A DNA stretch of 64,000 nucleotides from JACVRW01 sp963825345 (GTDB lineage: Bacteria; Actinomycetota; Thermoleophilia; Solirubrobacterales; Thermoleophilaceae). The stretch lies in the NCBI GenBank assembly GCA_963825345.1, contig CAWGSQ010000005.1, positions 258,750 to 322,749 on the forward strand, in the 5' to 3' direction. This document shows positions 54,115 through 62,895 of the stretch, piece by piece (the stretch's first letter is position 1; every line of letters begins with the position of its first letter). The notes below the pieces were generated by a model that saw nothing but the letters and a program-made list of their open reading frames with translations, was not told the DNA's origin and made no database searches. A program made the translations under genes and the position numbers.

Positions 54115-56539
54115 GGAGCTTGCCCCCGATCGGCTCGAGCGCCTGCTCGATCGCCGCGCGGCGCTCCGCGACCTCCTCGTCGGTGAGAGTGCGGTCCGGC
54201 GCGCGGAACTCGAGACGCAGCGCCAGCGACTTGTTGCCCTCCCCCACCTGCTCGCCGTGGTAGAGGTCGAAGACGCGCAGCGAGCGCAGCAGGTCGCCGC
54301 CGCCCTCCGTTACGACCTCCGCCAGCCGCTCGGCCGACACGTCGTCCGGAACGATCACGGCAATGTCCTGGAGCACGGCGGGGAAGCTCGTCACGTCGCT
54401 GTAGGTCGAGACCTGCGGCGCCAGCTCGAAGAGCCTGTCGGCGTCAAGCTCGAAGGCGGCGATAGGGCCATCGAGCTCCCACTCGCGCAGAACGAGCGGG
54501 TGCAGCTCGCCGAGCCAGCCGAGCTCGACGACCTCGCGGTTCGCGCCGCCCGCCGCGGCGGCCACGATCGTCGCCGCGCGTCCGGGGTGCAGGAACGGGG
54601 GTCCGCCCTCCTGTGCACGCCACTCCACTCCCGCCGCCTCCATGAGCGCCTCGAGCAGCGCCTTGGCGGCGTAGAAGTCGGCCGCCCGCCCCGGCGAGCG
54701 CCAGCCCGGCGGCGCGGCCTGGGTGACGAGCGCAGAAATATGAGTCGCCTCTTGTGAGGGGGTCTGACCCCTTTCCCCAAGCGGGGCGAGTGTCCCCTTC
54801 GGTAGGTACACGTGCGCGGATTCGAACAGCGCCACCCCGGCGCGCCCGTGGGCCGCGTTGTGCTGCGCGGCGTCGAGCAGGCCGGGCAGCAGCAGCGGGC
54901 GCATCACGCTCAGGTCCTCGCTGAGCGGATTCTCGACCCTGAGCGGCTCGACGTCGGTCAGGCGCAGCCGGCCGAGAGCCTCCGGCGAGGTGAAGCTGTA
55001 CGAGATCGCCTCGAGCAGGCCGCGGTCGCGCAGCAGGTCCTCGAGCCGGCGGCGGAGCGGCTGGCTGCCGCTGAGCCGGCCGATCGCCTGCTCGCGCGCG
55101 GGAAGCGTGGTCGGCAGCTTGTCGAGCCCATGGATGCGCGCGACCTCCTCGATCAGGTCGGCCTCGCGCTGGACGTCCGAGTCGCGCCAGGGCGGCACCA
55201 GCCAGCCGTCGTCGGTCTGCCTGAACCCGAGCCGCTCGAGGATGCCGGCTGCGGTGTCGTCGTCGATGCGCTCGCCGAGCAGCCGCTCCATCCGCTCGGC
55301 TCGGAGGGACACCACCCGCGGCTCGGCCGGCGCCGGGTACACGTCGATCGTGCCCGGCACCATCCGTGCTCCGCAGAGCTCGACCATCAACCGGGCGGCC
55401 AGCCGTTGCGCCGCGATCGCCTGCTCCGGGTGGAGCTGCTTCTCGAAGCGCGCGGACGCCTCGCTGCGCAGCCCGAGCGCCTTCGAGGTGCGCATGATGT
55501 TCGGCCCGACCCAGGTGGCGGCCTCCATCAGCACGCGGGTGGTCGAGTCGGACACCTCCGAGATCTGACCGCCCATCACGCCGGCGATGCCGCTCGGGCC
55601 CTCGGCATCGCACACCAGCGCCATGTCCGAGCTGAAGCTGCGCTCGACGCCGTCGAGCGTGGTCATCGTCTCGCCCTCCGAGGCCCGCCGGACGATGATG
55701 CTGCGCCCGCGCACCTCGTCGAGGTCGAACGCGTGCAGCGGCTGCGCTGTCGTGAGCATCACGTAGTTCGTGATGTCCACCACGTTCGAGATCGGCCGCT
55801 GCCCCGCGGCCATCAGGCGCTGCTTCAGCCAGGGCGGCGAGGGGCCGATCTTCACGTCCTCGAACACCCGCGCCGTGAAGCGCAGGCAGATCTCCGGGTC
55901 GGCGATCTCGACGCTGGCGTGATCCTCGGCGCCGTCGTCGCCGCCCGGCTCCGCGTCGCGGTCCGTCGGATCCTCGGACAGCGCCGCCGCGGTCACGGCG
56001 TGCACGTCCCGGGCCACGCCGTACACGCCCATGGCGTCGGGCCGGTTCGGCGTGATCTCGAGCTCGAGCACCTCGTCGACGATCGGCAGGTGCTCCGAGA
56101 GCGGCGAGCCCACGGTGAGCCCCTCGTCGAGCACCATGATCCCCTGGTGATCCTCGCCGATCCCGAGCTCGTCCTCGGCGAGGATCATCCCGTGGGACTC
56201 CACTCCCCGGAGCTTCGCCTTGCCGAGCGTCGACCCATCCGGCATCACCGCCCCCGGGAGCGCGACGGCCACGTTCTGCCCTGCCGCCACGTTCGGCGCT
56301 CCGCAAACGATCGTGTGGGTATCGGTGCCGACGTTCACCGAGCACACGGTGAGCCGGTCGGCATCCGGATGAGGGTCGGCGGACAGGACGTGGCCGATGA
56401 CGAAGTGGGAGAGCTCCCCGACTCCCACCCTGTGCAGGCGCTCCACCTTCAGCCCGGCCATGGTGAGGGCGTCGGCGATCTCCTCGACCGGCGTGCCGGG
56501 GTCGCAGTACTCGCGCAGCCATGCCACCGGCACCCTCAT
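54107..56539 (-). CDS. pheT: Phenylalanyl-tRNA synthetase beta subunit
   Basis: The 810-residue beta subunit holds tRNA binding and editing. The N-terminal EMAP-like domain (VIGHVLSADPHPDADRLTVC, VCGAPNVAAGQNVAVALPG) is followed by the B3/B4 editing domain (ISNVVDITNYVMLTTAQPLH), the B5 domain (TIDVYPAPAEPRVVSLRAER), a catalytic-like core (AEARFEKQLHP-type segment) and the C-terminal FDX-ACB domain (DVTSFPAVLQDIAVIVPDDV). Its ATG overlaps the pheS stop by four bases. Full length. Confidence 0.97.
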   Translation of the reverse strand: MRVPVAWLREYCDPGTPVEEIADALTMAGLKVERLHRVGVGELSHFVIGHVLSADPHPDADRLTVCSVNVGTDTHTIVCGAPNVAAGQNVAVALPGAVMPDGSTLGKAKLRGVESHGMILAEDELGIGEDHQGIMVLDEGLTVGSPLSEHLPIVDEVLELEITPNRPDAMGVYGVARDVHAVTAAALSEDPTDRDAEPGGDDGAEDHASVEIADPEICLRFTARVFEDVKIGPSPPWLKQRLMAAGQRPISNVVDITNYVMLTTAQPLHAFDLDEVRGRSIIVRRASEGETMTTLDGVERSFSSDMALVCDAEGPSGIAGVMGGQISEVSDSTTRVLMEAATWVGPNIMRTSKALGLRSEASARFEKQLHPEQAIAAQRLAARLMVELCGARMVPGTIDVYPAPAEPRVVSLRAERMERLLGERIDDDTAAGILERLGFRQTDDGWLVPPWRDSDVQREADLIEEVARIHGLDKLPTTLPAREQAIGRLSGSQPLRRRLEDLLRDRGLLEAISYSFTSPEALGRLRLTDVEPLRVENPLSEDLSVMRPLLLPGLLDAAQHNAAHGRAGVALFESAHVYLPKGTLAPLGERGQTPSQEATHISALVTQAAPPGWRSPGRAADFYAAKALLEALMEAAGVEWRAQEGGPPFLHPGRAATIVAAAAGGANREVVELGWLGELHPLVLREWELDGPIAAFELDADRLFELAPQVSTYSDVTSFPAVLQDIAVIVPDDVSAERLAEVVTEGGGDLLRSLRVFDLYHGEQVGEGNKSLALRLEFRAPDRTLTDEEVAERRAAIEQALEPIGGKLRA

Positions 56540-57588
56540 GCGCCGAACTGCTCCAGCAGCCGTGCGTCGTTCTCGTAGAGCATTCGCAGGTCGGGCACCT
56601 CGTGGACCACGCTCGCGATGCGCTCGATCCCCATGCCGAACGCGAAGCCCTGCACGCGCTCCTTGTCGTAGCCGCTGTCGGCCACGTAGTCGAGGACGTT
56701 CGGGTCGACCATCCCCGAACCGAGGATCTCGATCCAGGCCTCGCCCTTGCAGGTGAAGCAGCGCGACGCGCCCTCGTAGCCCGTTCCGCCGCAGCGGAAG
56801 CAGGACACGTCCACCTCCACGCTCGGCTCGGTGAACGGGAAGTAGCCGGGGCGCAGGCGCACCTCGGTGTGCTCTCCGAACATCTGCCGGGCAAAGGCGA
56901 GCAGCACGCCCTGGAGGTCCGCGAGCGTGATGTCCTCGTCGATGGCGAGCCCCTCGAGCTGGTGGAACATCGGCACGTGCGTGGCATCCGGCGTGTCCGG
57001 GCGGTACACGCGGCCCGGCACCACGATGTAGATCGGCGGCGGCTGCGCCTCCATCGCCCTCACCTGCATCGGCGAGGTGTGCGTGCGCAGCAGCACGTCC
57101 TCCGAGAGGTAGAAGGTGTCCTGGGGCGCCCGGGCGGGATGCTCGGGCGGATGGTTCAGCGCGGTGAAGTTGTAGTACTCGTACTCGATCTCCGGGCCCT
57201 CCACGACCGCGAACCCGAGCCCGATGAAGATGTCCTCCATCCGGCGCCGAATCTGCGAGACGAGGTGCAGGCGGCCGGCGGGCTGCGGGGGATCGCCGGG
57301 CAGCGTCACGTCGATGCGGTCCTCCGCCAGACGGCGGTCCAGCTCCGATGCCTCGAGCTCGGCCGTGCGCTCGCCGAGCAGCCGCTCGAGCGCCACCCGC
57401 ACCTCGTTCGCCGCCTTGCCGATCGGACCGCGCTGCTCCGCGGGAAGCTCTCCGATCGAACGCAGGGTCGAGGTGAGCTCGGACTTGCGGCCGAGGTAGC
57501 GCACGCGCAGCTCCTCGAGCTCCTGCGTATCGTCCGCTTCGCGCACTGCGCGCTCAGCATCGCTCCGGAGCTGCGCCAGATCAGTCAT
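56536..57588 (-). CDS. pheS: Phenylalanyl-tRNA synthetase alpha subunit
   Basis: This 350-residue class II catalytic subunit has an N-terminal coiled coil (about 1-85). The class II motifs are HPARAPQDTFYL, GRVYRPDTPDATHVPMFHQL and GFAFGMGIERIASVV. A CxxC...CxxC pair (SCFRCGG and RCFTCKGEAWIEI) is a zinc-like insert found in many bacterial PheS. It starts 7 bases before the end of tsnR. Full length. Confidence 0.97.
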   Translation of the reverse strand: MTDLAQLRSDAERAVREADDTQELEELRVRYLGRKSELTSTLRSIGELPAEQRGPIGKAANEVRVALERLLGERTAELEASELDRRLAEDRIDVTLPGDPPQPAGRLHLVSQIRRRMEDIFIGLGFAVVEGPEIEYEYYNFTALNHPPEHPARAPQDTFYLSEDVLLRTHTSPMQVRAMEAQPPPIYIVVPGRVYRPDTPDATHVPMFHQLEGLAIDEDITLADLQGVLLAFARQMFGEHTEVRLRPGYFPFTEPSVEVDVSCFRCGGTGYEGASRCFTCKGEAWIEILGSGMVDPNVLDYVADSGYDKERVQGFAFGMGIERIASVVHEVPDLRMLYENDARLLEQFGA

Positions 57589-58235
57589 CGCGGGGCATCC
57601 TAAGTGCCGTCTCGTACAGGGCCGCGGTCGCCGCCATCGCGACGTTCAGTGAGTCTGCGTAGACCGGGATGTGCGCGGCCTCGAGTCCCTCGGGAATCTG
57701 GCCACGCTCGGAGCCGAACACGAGCACGAGGGGCTCCTCCAGCGGCATATCCGCCAGGTCACGGTCGGCATACGGGTCGAGGGCCAACTTGTGGCCATCC
57801 AGTGCGTCGAGCGTTGCGCTCGCGGGCGGCTTGGCGAAGATCGAGCCCATCGAAGCCCGCACAGCCTTGGGCGAATAGGGGTCGGCGCAGCCGGAGCCGA
57901 GCACCACCGTGGCGTCCGCGAGGGCATGCGCTGAGCGAATGATCGTCCCGACGTTGCCCGGATCCTGAACGCCGTGGAGGTACACCAGCAGGCCGACCCT
58001 CGGGGTCCGCCCAGCGTTGCTTGTACACACCGATCACGCGAGTGCCGGAGCCGAGCGTGCTCACCGCATCCAGCAGATCGGGCTCGACGTCCTCGCCCGC
58101 ACGCAGGAGGAAGACGGGGTCGGGCCCCACGAGATCCTCGCCCTCCGCGCTGAACAGCCCGAGCTTGGTCCGCCAGCGCTTCTGCTGGAGCTTTCGGATG
58201 GTCTTGAGCTTGTCGTTGTCGGCTGAGGTGATCAT
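57581..58235 (-). pseudogene. TrmH/SpoU-family RNA 2'-O-methyltransferase (TsnR-like), frameshifted
   Basis: The family methylates ribose 2'-OH in rRNA or tRNA. Two frames encode one protein. From ATG 58235 (MITSADNDKLKTIRKLQQKR) the substrate-binding N-terminal domain reads to VIGVYKQRWADP. The SPOUT knot domain is in another frame: VGLLVYLHGVQDPGNVGTII, then VVLGSGCADPYSPKAVRASM, LVLVFGSERGQIPEGLE and VYADSLNVAMAATAALYETA. One extra base at about 57998-58005, in the run CCCTCGGGG, breaks it. Everything else is intact, so sequence error is likely. It sits between rplT and pheS as in mycobacteria. Confidence 0.85.
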
Positions 58236-58242
58236 GAGAAAC

Positions 58243-58268
58243 AAAAAGGGCGCCTACTGGAGGCGCCC
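58243..58268 (-). terminator. Intrinsic terminator after rplT
   Basis: On the minus strand GGGCGCCT and AGGCGCCC form an 8-bp stem (58268-58261 with 58255-58248) around loop CCAGT, followed by TTTTTGTTT. It is 25 bases after the rplT stop and 8 bases before the tsnR ATG. It is the only canonical stem-plus-T-run terminator I found. It should end the infC-rpmI-rplT transcript. Confidence 0.9.
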
Positions 58269-58293
58269 GGGAGAGTTTGGTGTCCGCAATCGC

Positions 58294-58653
58294 CTAAGCG
58301 GCCGCGGCCTCCCGGGCTTTCTCGGCAAAACGTCGGAACGTCTCGGGGTCGCGCACGGCGATGTCCGCCAGCACCTTGCGGTCGACCTCGATCTCGGCCA
58401 GCTTCAGGCCGTGCATGAACTGGCTGTAGGACATGCCCTCCTGGCGGGCGGCAGCGTTGATGCGCACGATCCAGAGGCGGCGGAAGTCGCGCTTCTTGTT
58501 GCGGCGATCGCGGTACGCGTAGGTGTCGGCCTTGATGAGGGCTTCCTTCGCCCTCTTGTAGCTCGACTTCGCCTGCCCGCGGAACCCCTTGGTCCGCTCG
58601 AGCGTGGCGCGGCGCTTCTTACGCGCGTGGACTGACCGCTTTACCCGGCTCAC
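58294..58653 (-). CDS. rplT: 50S ribosomal protein L20
   Basis: This 119-residue protein is needed for large-subunit assembly. The start is GTG 58653 (VSRVKRSVHARKKRRATLER), where GTGA overlaps the rpmI stop. Conserved blocks are TKGFRGQAKSSYKRAKEALI, YAYRDRRNKKRDFRRLWIVR and INAAARQEGMSYSQFMHGLK. Because of the infC frameshift, the infC frame runs open into this gene, but the GTG and family homology show the real start. Confidence 0.97.
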   Translation of the reverse strand: MSRVKRSVHARKKRRATLERTKGFRGQAKSSYKRAKEALIKADTYAYRDRRNKKRDFRRLWIVRINAAARQEGMSYSQFMHGLKLAEIEVDRKVLADIAVRDPETFRRFAEKAREAAAA

Positions 58654-58844
58654 TTGTGCAACAGCTCCGTGACGCGCTTGTGGTCTGCCTTGGAGACGAC
58701 GACCGGCCGGCCGAGGTGGCGCTTGCGCTTGGCGCTCTTCTTCCCGAGGTTGTGGCTCGTGAAGGAGTGGCGCGCGAGCAGCTTGCCCTTGGCCGTCTTC
58801 TTGAAGCGCTTCTTGGCGCCCGAATGGGTCTTCATCTTCGGCAT
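58650..58844 (-). CDS. rpmI: 50S ribosomal protein L35
   Basis: This 64-residue very basic protein begins MPKMKTHSGAKKRFKKTAKG and continues LLARHSFTSHNLGKKSAKRK, the standard L35 sequence, ending VTELLHK. It lies between infC and rplT in the usual order, with a GTGA overlap to rplT. Confidence 0.97.
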   Translation of the reverse strand: MPKMKTHSGAKKRFKKTAKGKLLARHSFTSHNLGKKSAKRKRHLGRPVVVSKADHKRVTELLHK

Positions 58845-58900
58845 CGGACGGTGTATTGAAGCAGACGGGTTTGAGAGCGCCCGTCGGCGCGGGCGCTAGA

Positions 58901-59646
58901 TCAGCGCTCGGCGGCGGCGGCGGGCGGCGTGCCGTCCGCAGCGGGCGCCTCGGCAGCGGGCGCCTCGGCGGCAGGCGCATCGCCGTCGGCAGGGGGCGCC
59001 TCGACGGCATCGGGCGCCTCGGCGGCAGCGGGCGCCTCGACGGCACGGGCGCCTCGAGGGCAGCGGGCGCCTCGCCGTTGGCGGGCGCCTCGTCTGGCTT
59101 CTTCTTCGAGGGGGCGAGCAGCATCGTCATGTTGCGGCCGTCCTGCTGGGGCGACTGCTCGACCGTGCCGAGATCGGCCACGTCCTCGGCGAGCCTCATC
59201 AAGAGGCGCTCGCCGCGCTCTGGATGCGTCTGCTCGCGACCGCGGAACATGATCGTGACCTTCACGCGGTCGTCGCCCTTCAGGAAGCGGACCACGTGGT
59301 TCTTCTTGGTCTCGTAGTCGTTCGTCGCGATCTTCGGGCGCAGCTTGATCTCGCGCACGTTCACCTGCTTCTGGTGGCGGCGCGCGGCCTTCGCCTTCTG
59401 CTCCTGCTCGTACTTGTACTTCGAGTAGTCGAGCACGCGGCACACCGGCGGGCGGGCGTCGGGGGCCACCTCGACGAGATCGAGGTCGCGCTCCTGCGCG
59501 TAGCGAAGGGCCTGCTGGGTGTCGACGACACCGATCTGGTTGCCGTCCTCTCCGACGAGGCGAACCTGAGGCACCCGGATGCGCTCGTTGATACGGGTCT
59601 CGTCCCGCTCCGGCATCCGCCGATCGAACTTACGAGGGATCGGCAC
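58901..59646 (-). pseudogene. infC: Translation initiation factor IF-3 with Ala/Glu/Pro tail, frameshifted in the tail
   Basis: IF-3 controls start-site selection and subunit splitting. The core from 59646 has the N-domain (INERIRVPQVRLVGEDGNQI, YAQERDLDLVEVAPDARPPV, CRVLDYSKYKYEQEQKAK) and C-domain (IKLRPKIATNDYETKKNHVV, RVKVTIMFRGREQTHPERGE). ATG 59616 (MPERDETRINER) is the alternative start. After residue ~183 a repetitive tail begins (EAPAALEAPVP). The natural tail continues in another frame (VEAPAAAEAPDAVEAPPADG) to a stop at 58901. A missing base at about 59038-59046 breaks it. As written, the infC frame has no stop until that of rplT at 58294 (450 codons). Confidence 0.88.
58938..59095. 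repeat. Repeated GGGCGCCTC units encoding the IF-3 tail
   Basis: Ten or so short units of the type GGGCGCCTCGGCGGC, somewhat degenerate, encode EAPAA-like segments on the minus strand. Such repeats slip during replication and are hard to sequence, which fits the broken frame inside them. Confidence 0.8.
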
Positions 59647-59694
59647 TAGGTGAGGCTATGGCCGGACGTCAAACGGGCCGTGGCGCGGTTCGGG

Positions 59695-61611
59695 TCATTC
59701 GCGGGCCAGTATAGCGGCGCTCAGAGAACCGATGAAGTCGTTCACGGGGGTTTTCCCGAGGTCGCCCTCGCGGTGCCTGCGTACCGCAACCTGGCTCTCC
59801 GCCTGCTCCTCGTCGCCCACGATCAGCATGTAGGGGACCTTGTGGAGCTCGCCGTCGCGGATCTTCTTCCCGATCGACTCCGTGCGCTCGTCCACATCCG
59901 CCCGGATGCCCGCCTCGTGGAGCTGGGCCGCCACCTCGCGCGCGTAGTCGTTGTGGCGGTCCGCGATCGGCAGCACGAGCGCGTGAACGGGCGCCAGCCA
60001 GAGCGGGAACTCGCCGCCGTAGTGCTCGATCAGGATGCCGATGAAGCGCTCGAACGAGCCCATCAGCGCGCGGTGGATCATCACCGGGCGGTGCTCCTGG
60101 TTGTCCGCGCCCATGTAGGTGAGCTCGAACTGCTCGGGCATGAAGTAGTCGAGCTGGACGGTGCCGAGCTGCCACGAGCGGCCGATGGTGTCGGTCATGT
60201 GGAGGTCGATCTTCGGTCCGTAGAAGGCGCCGTCGCCCTCGTTCAGGTCGTACTCGAGCCCCTGGTCCTCGAGCGCCTTCTTCAGCGCCACCTCGGCCTT
60301 GTCCCACATCTCCTCGGTGCCGACCCGCTTCTCGGGACGCGTCGACAGCTCGAGCCGCGGCTTGAACCCGAACTGGTCGTAGATGTAGAAGCCGAAGTCG
60401 AGGCAGCGGACCACCTCCTCCTCGATCTGGTCCTCGCGGCAGAAGACGTGAGCGTCGTCCTGCGTGATGTGGCGCACGCGCAGGAGGCCGTGGAGAGTGC
60501 CGCTCGGCTCGTGACGGTGGACGAGCCCCTGCTCGGCGTAGCGGATCGGGAGGTCTCGGTACGAGTGAAGGTCGCGCTTGAAGATCTGCACGTGCGCCGG
60601 GCAGTTCATGGGCTTGAGGCCCATCGGCTTGCCCTCCACGTCCGTGAAGTACATGTGGTCGCGGTACACGTGCCAGTGGCCCGACTGCTTCCACAGCTCC
60701 ACGTCGTAGAGGATCGGCGTGCGCACCTCGGTGTAGCCGCGGTTCACGTTCGACGTACGCCAGAGCGTGGTGAGCTCGTTCCAGATGTGAGTGCCCTTTG
60801 GCAGCCAGAACGGCGAGCCCGGCGACAGGTCGGAGAGCATGAACAGGTCGAGCTCGCGCCCGAGCTTGCGATGGTCGCGCGCACGGGCCTCCTCCAGGCG
60901 CCTCAGGTGCTCCTCGAGCTGCTCCTTGGAGGCCCACGCGGTCCCGTACACGCGCGTGAGCATCTGGCGATCGGCGTCGCCGCGCCAGTAGGCGCCGGCC
61001 ACGCTGGTGAGCTTGAACGCCTTGATGCGCTTGGTGCCGGGGCCGTGCGGGCCGCGGCAGAGGTCCGTGAACGGGCCGTTCGTGTAGAGCGAGACGGTCT
61101 CGACGCCCTGGTCCTTCACGAGGTCCTCGATCAGCTCGACCTTGTAGTCCTGGCCCTCGCCGCGGAAGCGCTCGATGGCGTCGGCCACCGGCAGGTCGTC
61201 GCGCACGAAGTGCTCGTCGGCCTTGATGTGCTCGCGCATCTTGGCCTCGATCGCCTCGAAGTCCTCCTCGGAGACCTTCACGCCCTCCGGGAACTCGAAG
61301 TCGTAGTAGAAGCCGTCCTCGATCGGCGGCCCGATCGAGATCTTCACGCCGGGGTAGAGCTCCATGACCGCGGTGGCGAGCACGTGCGCGGCGTCGTGGC
61401 GGATCAGCCAGAGGCCGTCCTCGTCGCGGCCGGTGACGATCTCGATGCGCGCGCCGTCCTCGAGCGGCGCCTCCAGGTCCCTGAGCTCGCCGTCCACGCG
61501 GATTCCGAGTGCCGCCCGGGCGAGGCCCTCGCCGATCGCGCGGGCGGCGTCGGCGCCGGTTGCGCCGTCCTCGAGTTGGAGCTCAGTGCCGTCCGGGAGC
61601 AGGGCCTTCAT
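59695..61611 (-). CDS. thrS: Threonyl-tRNA synthetase
   Basis: The 638-residue enzyme starts at ATG 61611 (MKALLPDGTELQLEDGATGA), whose ATGA overlaps the stop of the glycosyltransferase gene. Domains in order: TGS (1-60), the SAD editing domain (IRHDAAHVLATAVMELYPG and KFKL-type DLCRGPHGPG), then the class II core with zinc ligands (MGLKPMNCPAHVQIFK, HRHEPSGTLHGLLRVRHITQ, VMIHRALMGSFERFIGILIE) and the anticodon-binding domain (PVHALVLPIADRHNDYAREV). Full length. Confidence 0.97.
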   Translation of the reverse strand: MKALLPDGTELQLEDGATGADAARAIGEGLARAALGIRVDGELRDLEAPLEDGARIEIVTGRDEDGLWLIRHDAAHVLATAVMELYPGVKISIGPPIEDGFYYDFEFPEGVKVSEEDFEAIEAKMREHIKADEHFVRDDLPVADAIERFRGEGQDYKVELIEDLVKDQGVETVSLYTNGPFTDLCRGPHGPGTKRIKAFKLTSVAGAYWRGDADRQMLTRVYGTAWASKEQLEEHLRRLEEARARDHRKLGRELDLFMLSDLSPGSPFWLPKGTHIWNELTTLWRTSNVNRGYTEVRTPILYDVELWKQSGHWHVYRDHMYFTDVEGKPMGLKPMNCPAHVQIFKRDLHSYRDLPIRYAEQGLVHRHEPSGTLHGLLRVRHITQDDAHVFCREDQIEEEVVRCLDFGFYIYDQFGFKPRLELSTRPEKRVGTEEMWDKAEVALKKALEDQGLEYDLNEGDGAFYGPKIDLHMTDTIGRSWQLGTVQLDYFMPEQFELTYMGADNQEHRPVMIHRALMGSFERFIGILIEHYGGEFPLWLAPVHALVLPIADRHNDYAREVAAQLHEAGIRADVDERTESIGKKIRDGELHKVPYMLIVGDEEQAESQVAVRRHREGDLGKTPVNDFIGSLSAAILARE

Positions 61612-62873
61612 GCGGCCTGCACGGTAGCGGCGAGCACGCGCAGCTCGCGTTCGAGCGCGGACGTCACGAGGAAGCGCTCGCGCACCCGCTCGCGGCCGGC
61701 GCGGCCCATCTCGATCGCGAGCCCTGGGTCGCGCACGAGCTCGAGGATCCGAGCGCCCGCCTCCTCCGGATCGGGCGCGAGGAACCCATCCACCCCATCC
61801 CTCACCGTCAGCGGAATTCCGCCCACCACCGGCGTGCGCTTCCAGAGCGCCTCGAACGGGGCCAGCTCGAACCCCTCGCGGAGCGAGCGCTCTATGACCG
61901 TGCGCGCGAGTAGGAGGAGTGCGCCGACCTCGAGGCTGCCGAGCCCCTCGTAAGTGGTGAGCAGCAGGACGTCGCCGACGTCCTCGGCGTAGTCGGAGAT
62001 CTCCTTCGCGGCCTGCCAGCTCTCGGTGGCCGCGCGGTCGAGTAGCGCCGCGAGCACGAGCTGGAGGTCCGGCTCCTCGGCCTTTGCCACGCGAAAGGCA
62101 TCGATTGCCGCGTGAGGGTCGTCCCAGCGGTCGAGCTCCAGCACCTGGAGGCAGAAGGGCCGCTCGAGGTCCACGCCGAGCGGACGCACCACCCGCCCCG
62201 GCAGGCGCGACTCGAGCTCGAGGTTCCGCGGGTCGAGCGGATCGATCCCAGGCGCCGCCAACCGCAGCCGCCCGTCCTGAAGCGCGGGCGGGGCGAACGA
62301 CTCGTCCGAAACGAGCACCGCGGCGCAGCCCTCTGCGAGCCCGGCCGCGCGGGCGAGCGCGTCCGGTTCCGCTCGTGAGGCGTCCTCGTGGAGGCGCCAC
62401 AGCACGCCGGGCCCCCCGCCCGGCGCGGCGCCAGCGCCGAGCGCGGCGCCGAGGCCCGCGGCCAGGCCGAGCGCGGCGTCGTGCAGCACGACAGCGTCGT
62501 ATCCGTCCTGCAGCGAGCCGGCGGTCCGCTCACACGCCTCGAGGTACTCCTCCCAGGCATGGTCCTCGATCGCCGACTCGCCACCGCGCAGCCCCGACAT
62601 CAGCGCCGCCGACGTGGCACGCAGCTCCGACGACCCGAACAGCACCCGCCACTCGATCTCGATCCCCGCGCCCGCGGCGAGGGCCAGGAGGCCGCCGAGG
62701 AACTCGGGAACTCGCCCCTCGGCGCCGGCGGCGCTCACGTGCAGGATGCGTGCGCCGCGCAGCGGCTCAGCCGCATCCTGAAGCGCCTCGACCGCGCGTC
62801 CGCCCGCGGCCGGCGCGTAATCGCCCGGCGCGCGCGGCGCGATCGCCATGGGCTGAAGGTCGGCGGCGGCCAT
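61608..62873 (-). CDS. Glycosyltransferase family 4 protein (TreT-like)
   Basis: The 421-residue GT-B enzyme has an N-terminal Rossmann half (ARILHVSAAGAEGRVPEFLG), a linker VLRPLGVDLERPFCLQVLEL-type region and a C-terminal donor domain with REGFELAPFEALWKRTPVV, GGIPLTVRDGVDGFLAPDP and the end LVRDPGLAIEMGRAGRERVR. The arrangement VLWRLHEDASRAEPDAL then DRWDDPHAAIDAFRVAK resembles trehalose synthase TreT/GT4 enzymes, but the sugar substrates are uncertain. It is translated with thrS by a four-base overlap, an unusual partner. Confidence 0.8.
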   Translation of the reverse strand: MAAADLQPMAIAPRAPGDYAPAAGGRAVEALQDAAEPLRGARILHVSAAGAEGRVPEFLGGLLALAAGAGIEIEWRVLFGSSELRATSAALMSGLRGGESAIEDHAWEEYLEACERTAGSLQDGYDAVVLHDAALGLAAGLGAALGAGAAPGGGPGVLWRLHEDASRAEPDALARAAGLAEGCAAVLVSDESFAPPALQDGRLRLAAPGIDPLDPRNLELESRLPGRVVRPLGVDLERPFCLQVLELDRWDDPHAAIDAFRVAKAEEPDLQLVLAALLDRAATESWQAAKEISDYAEDVGDVLLLTTYEGLGSLEVGALLLLARTVIERSLREGFELAPFEALWKRTPVVGGIPLTVRDGVDGFLAPDPEEAGARILELVRDPGLAIEMGRAGRERVRERFLVTSALERELRVLAATVQAA

Positions 62874-62895
62874 GAGCGCTGGCAGCGTAGCCGCG

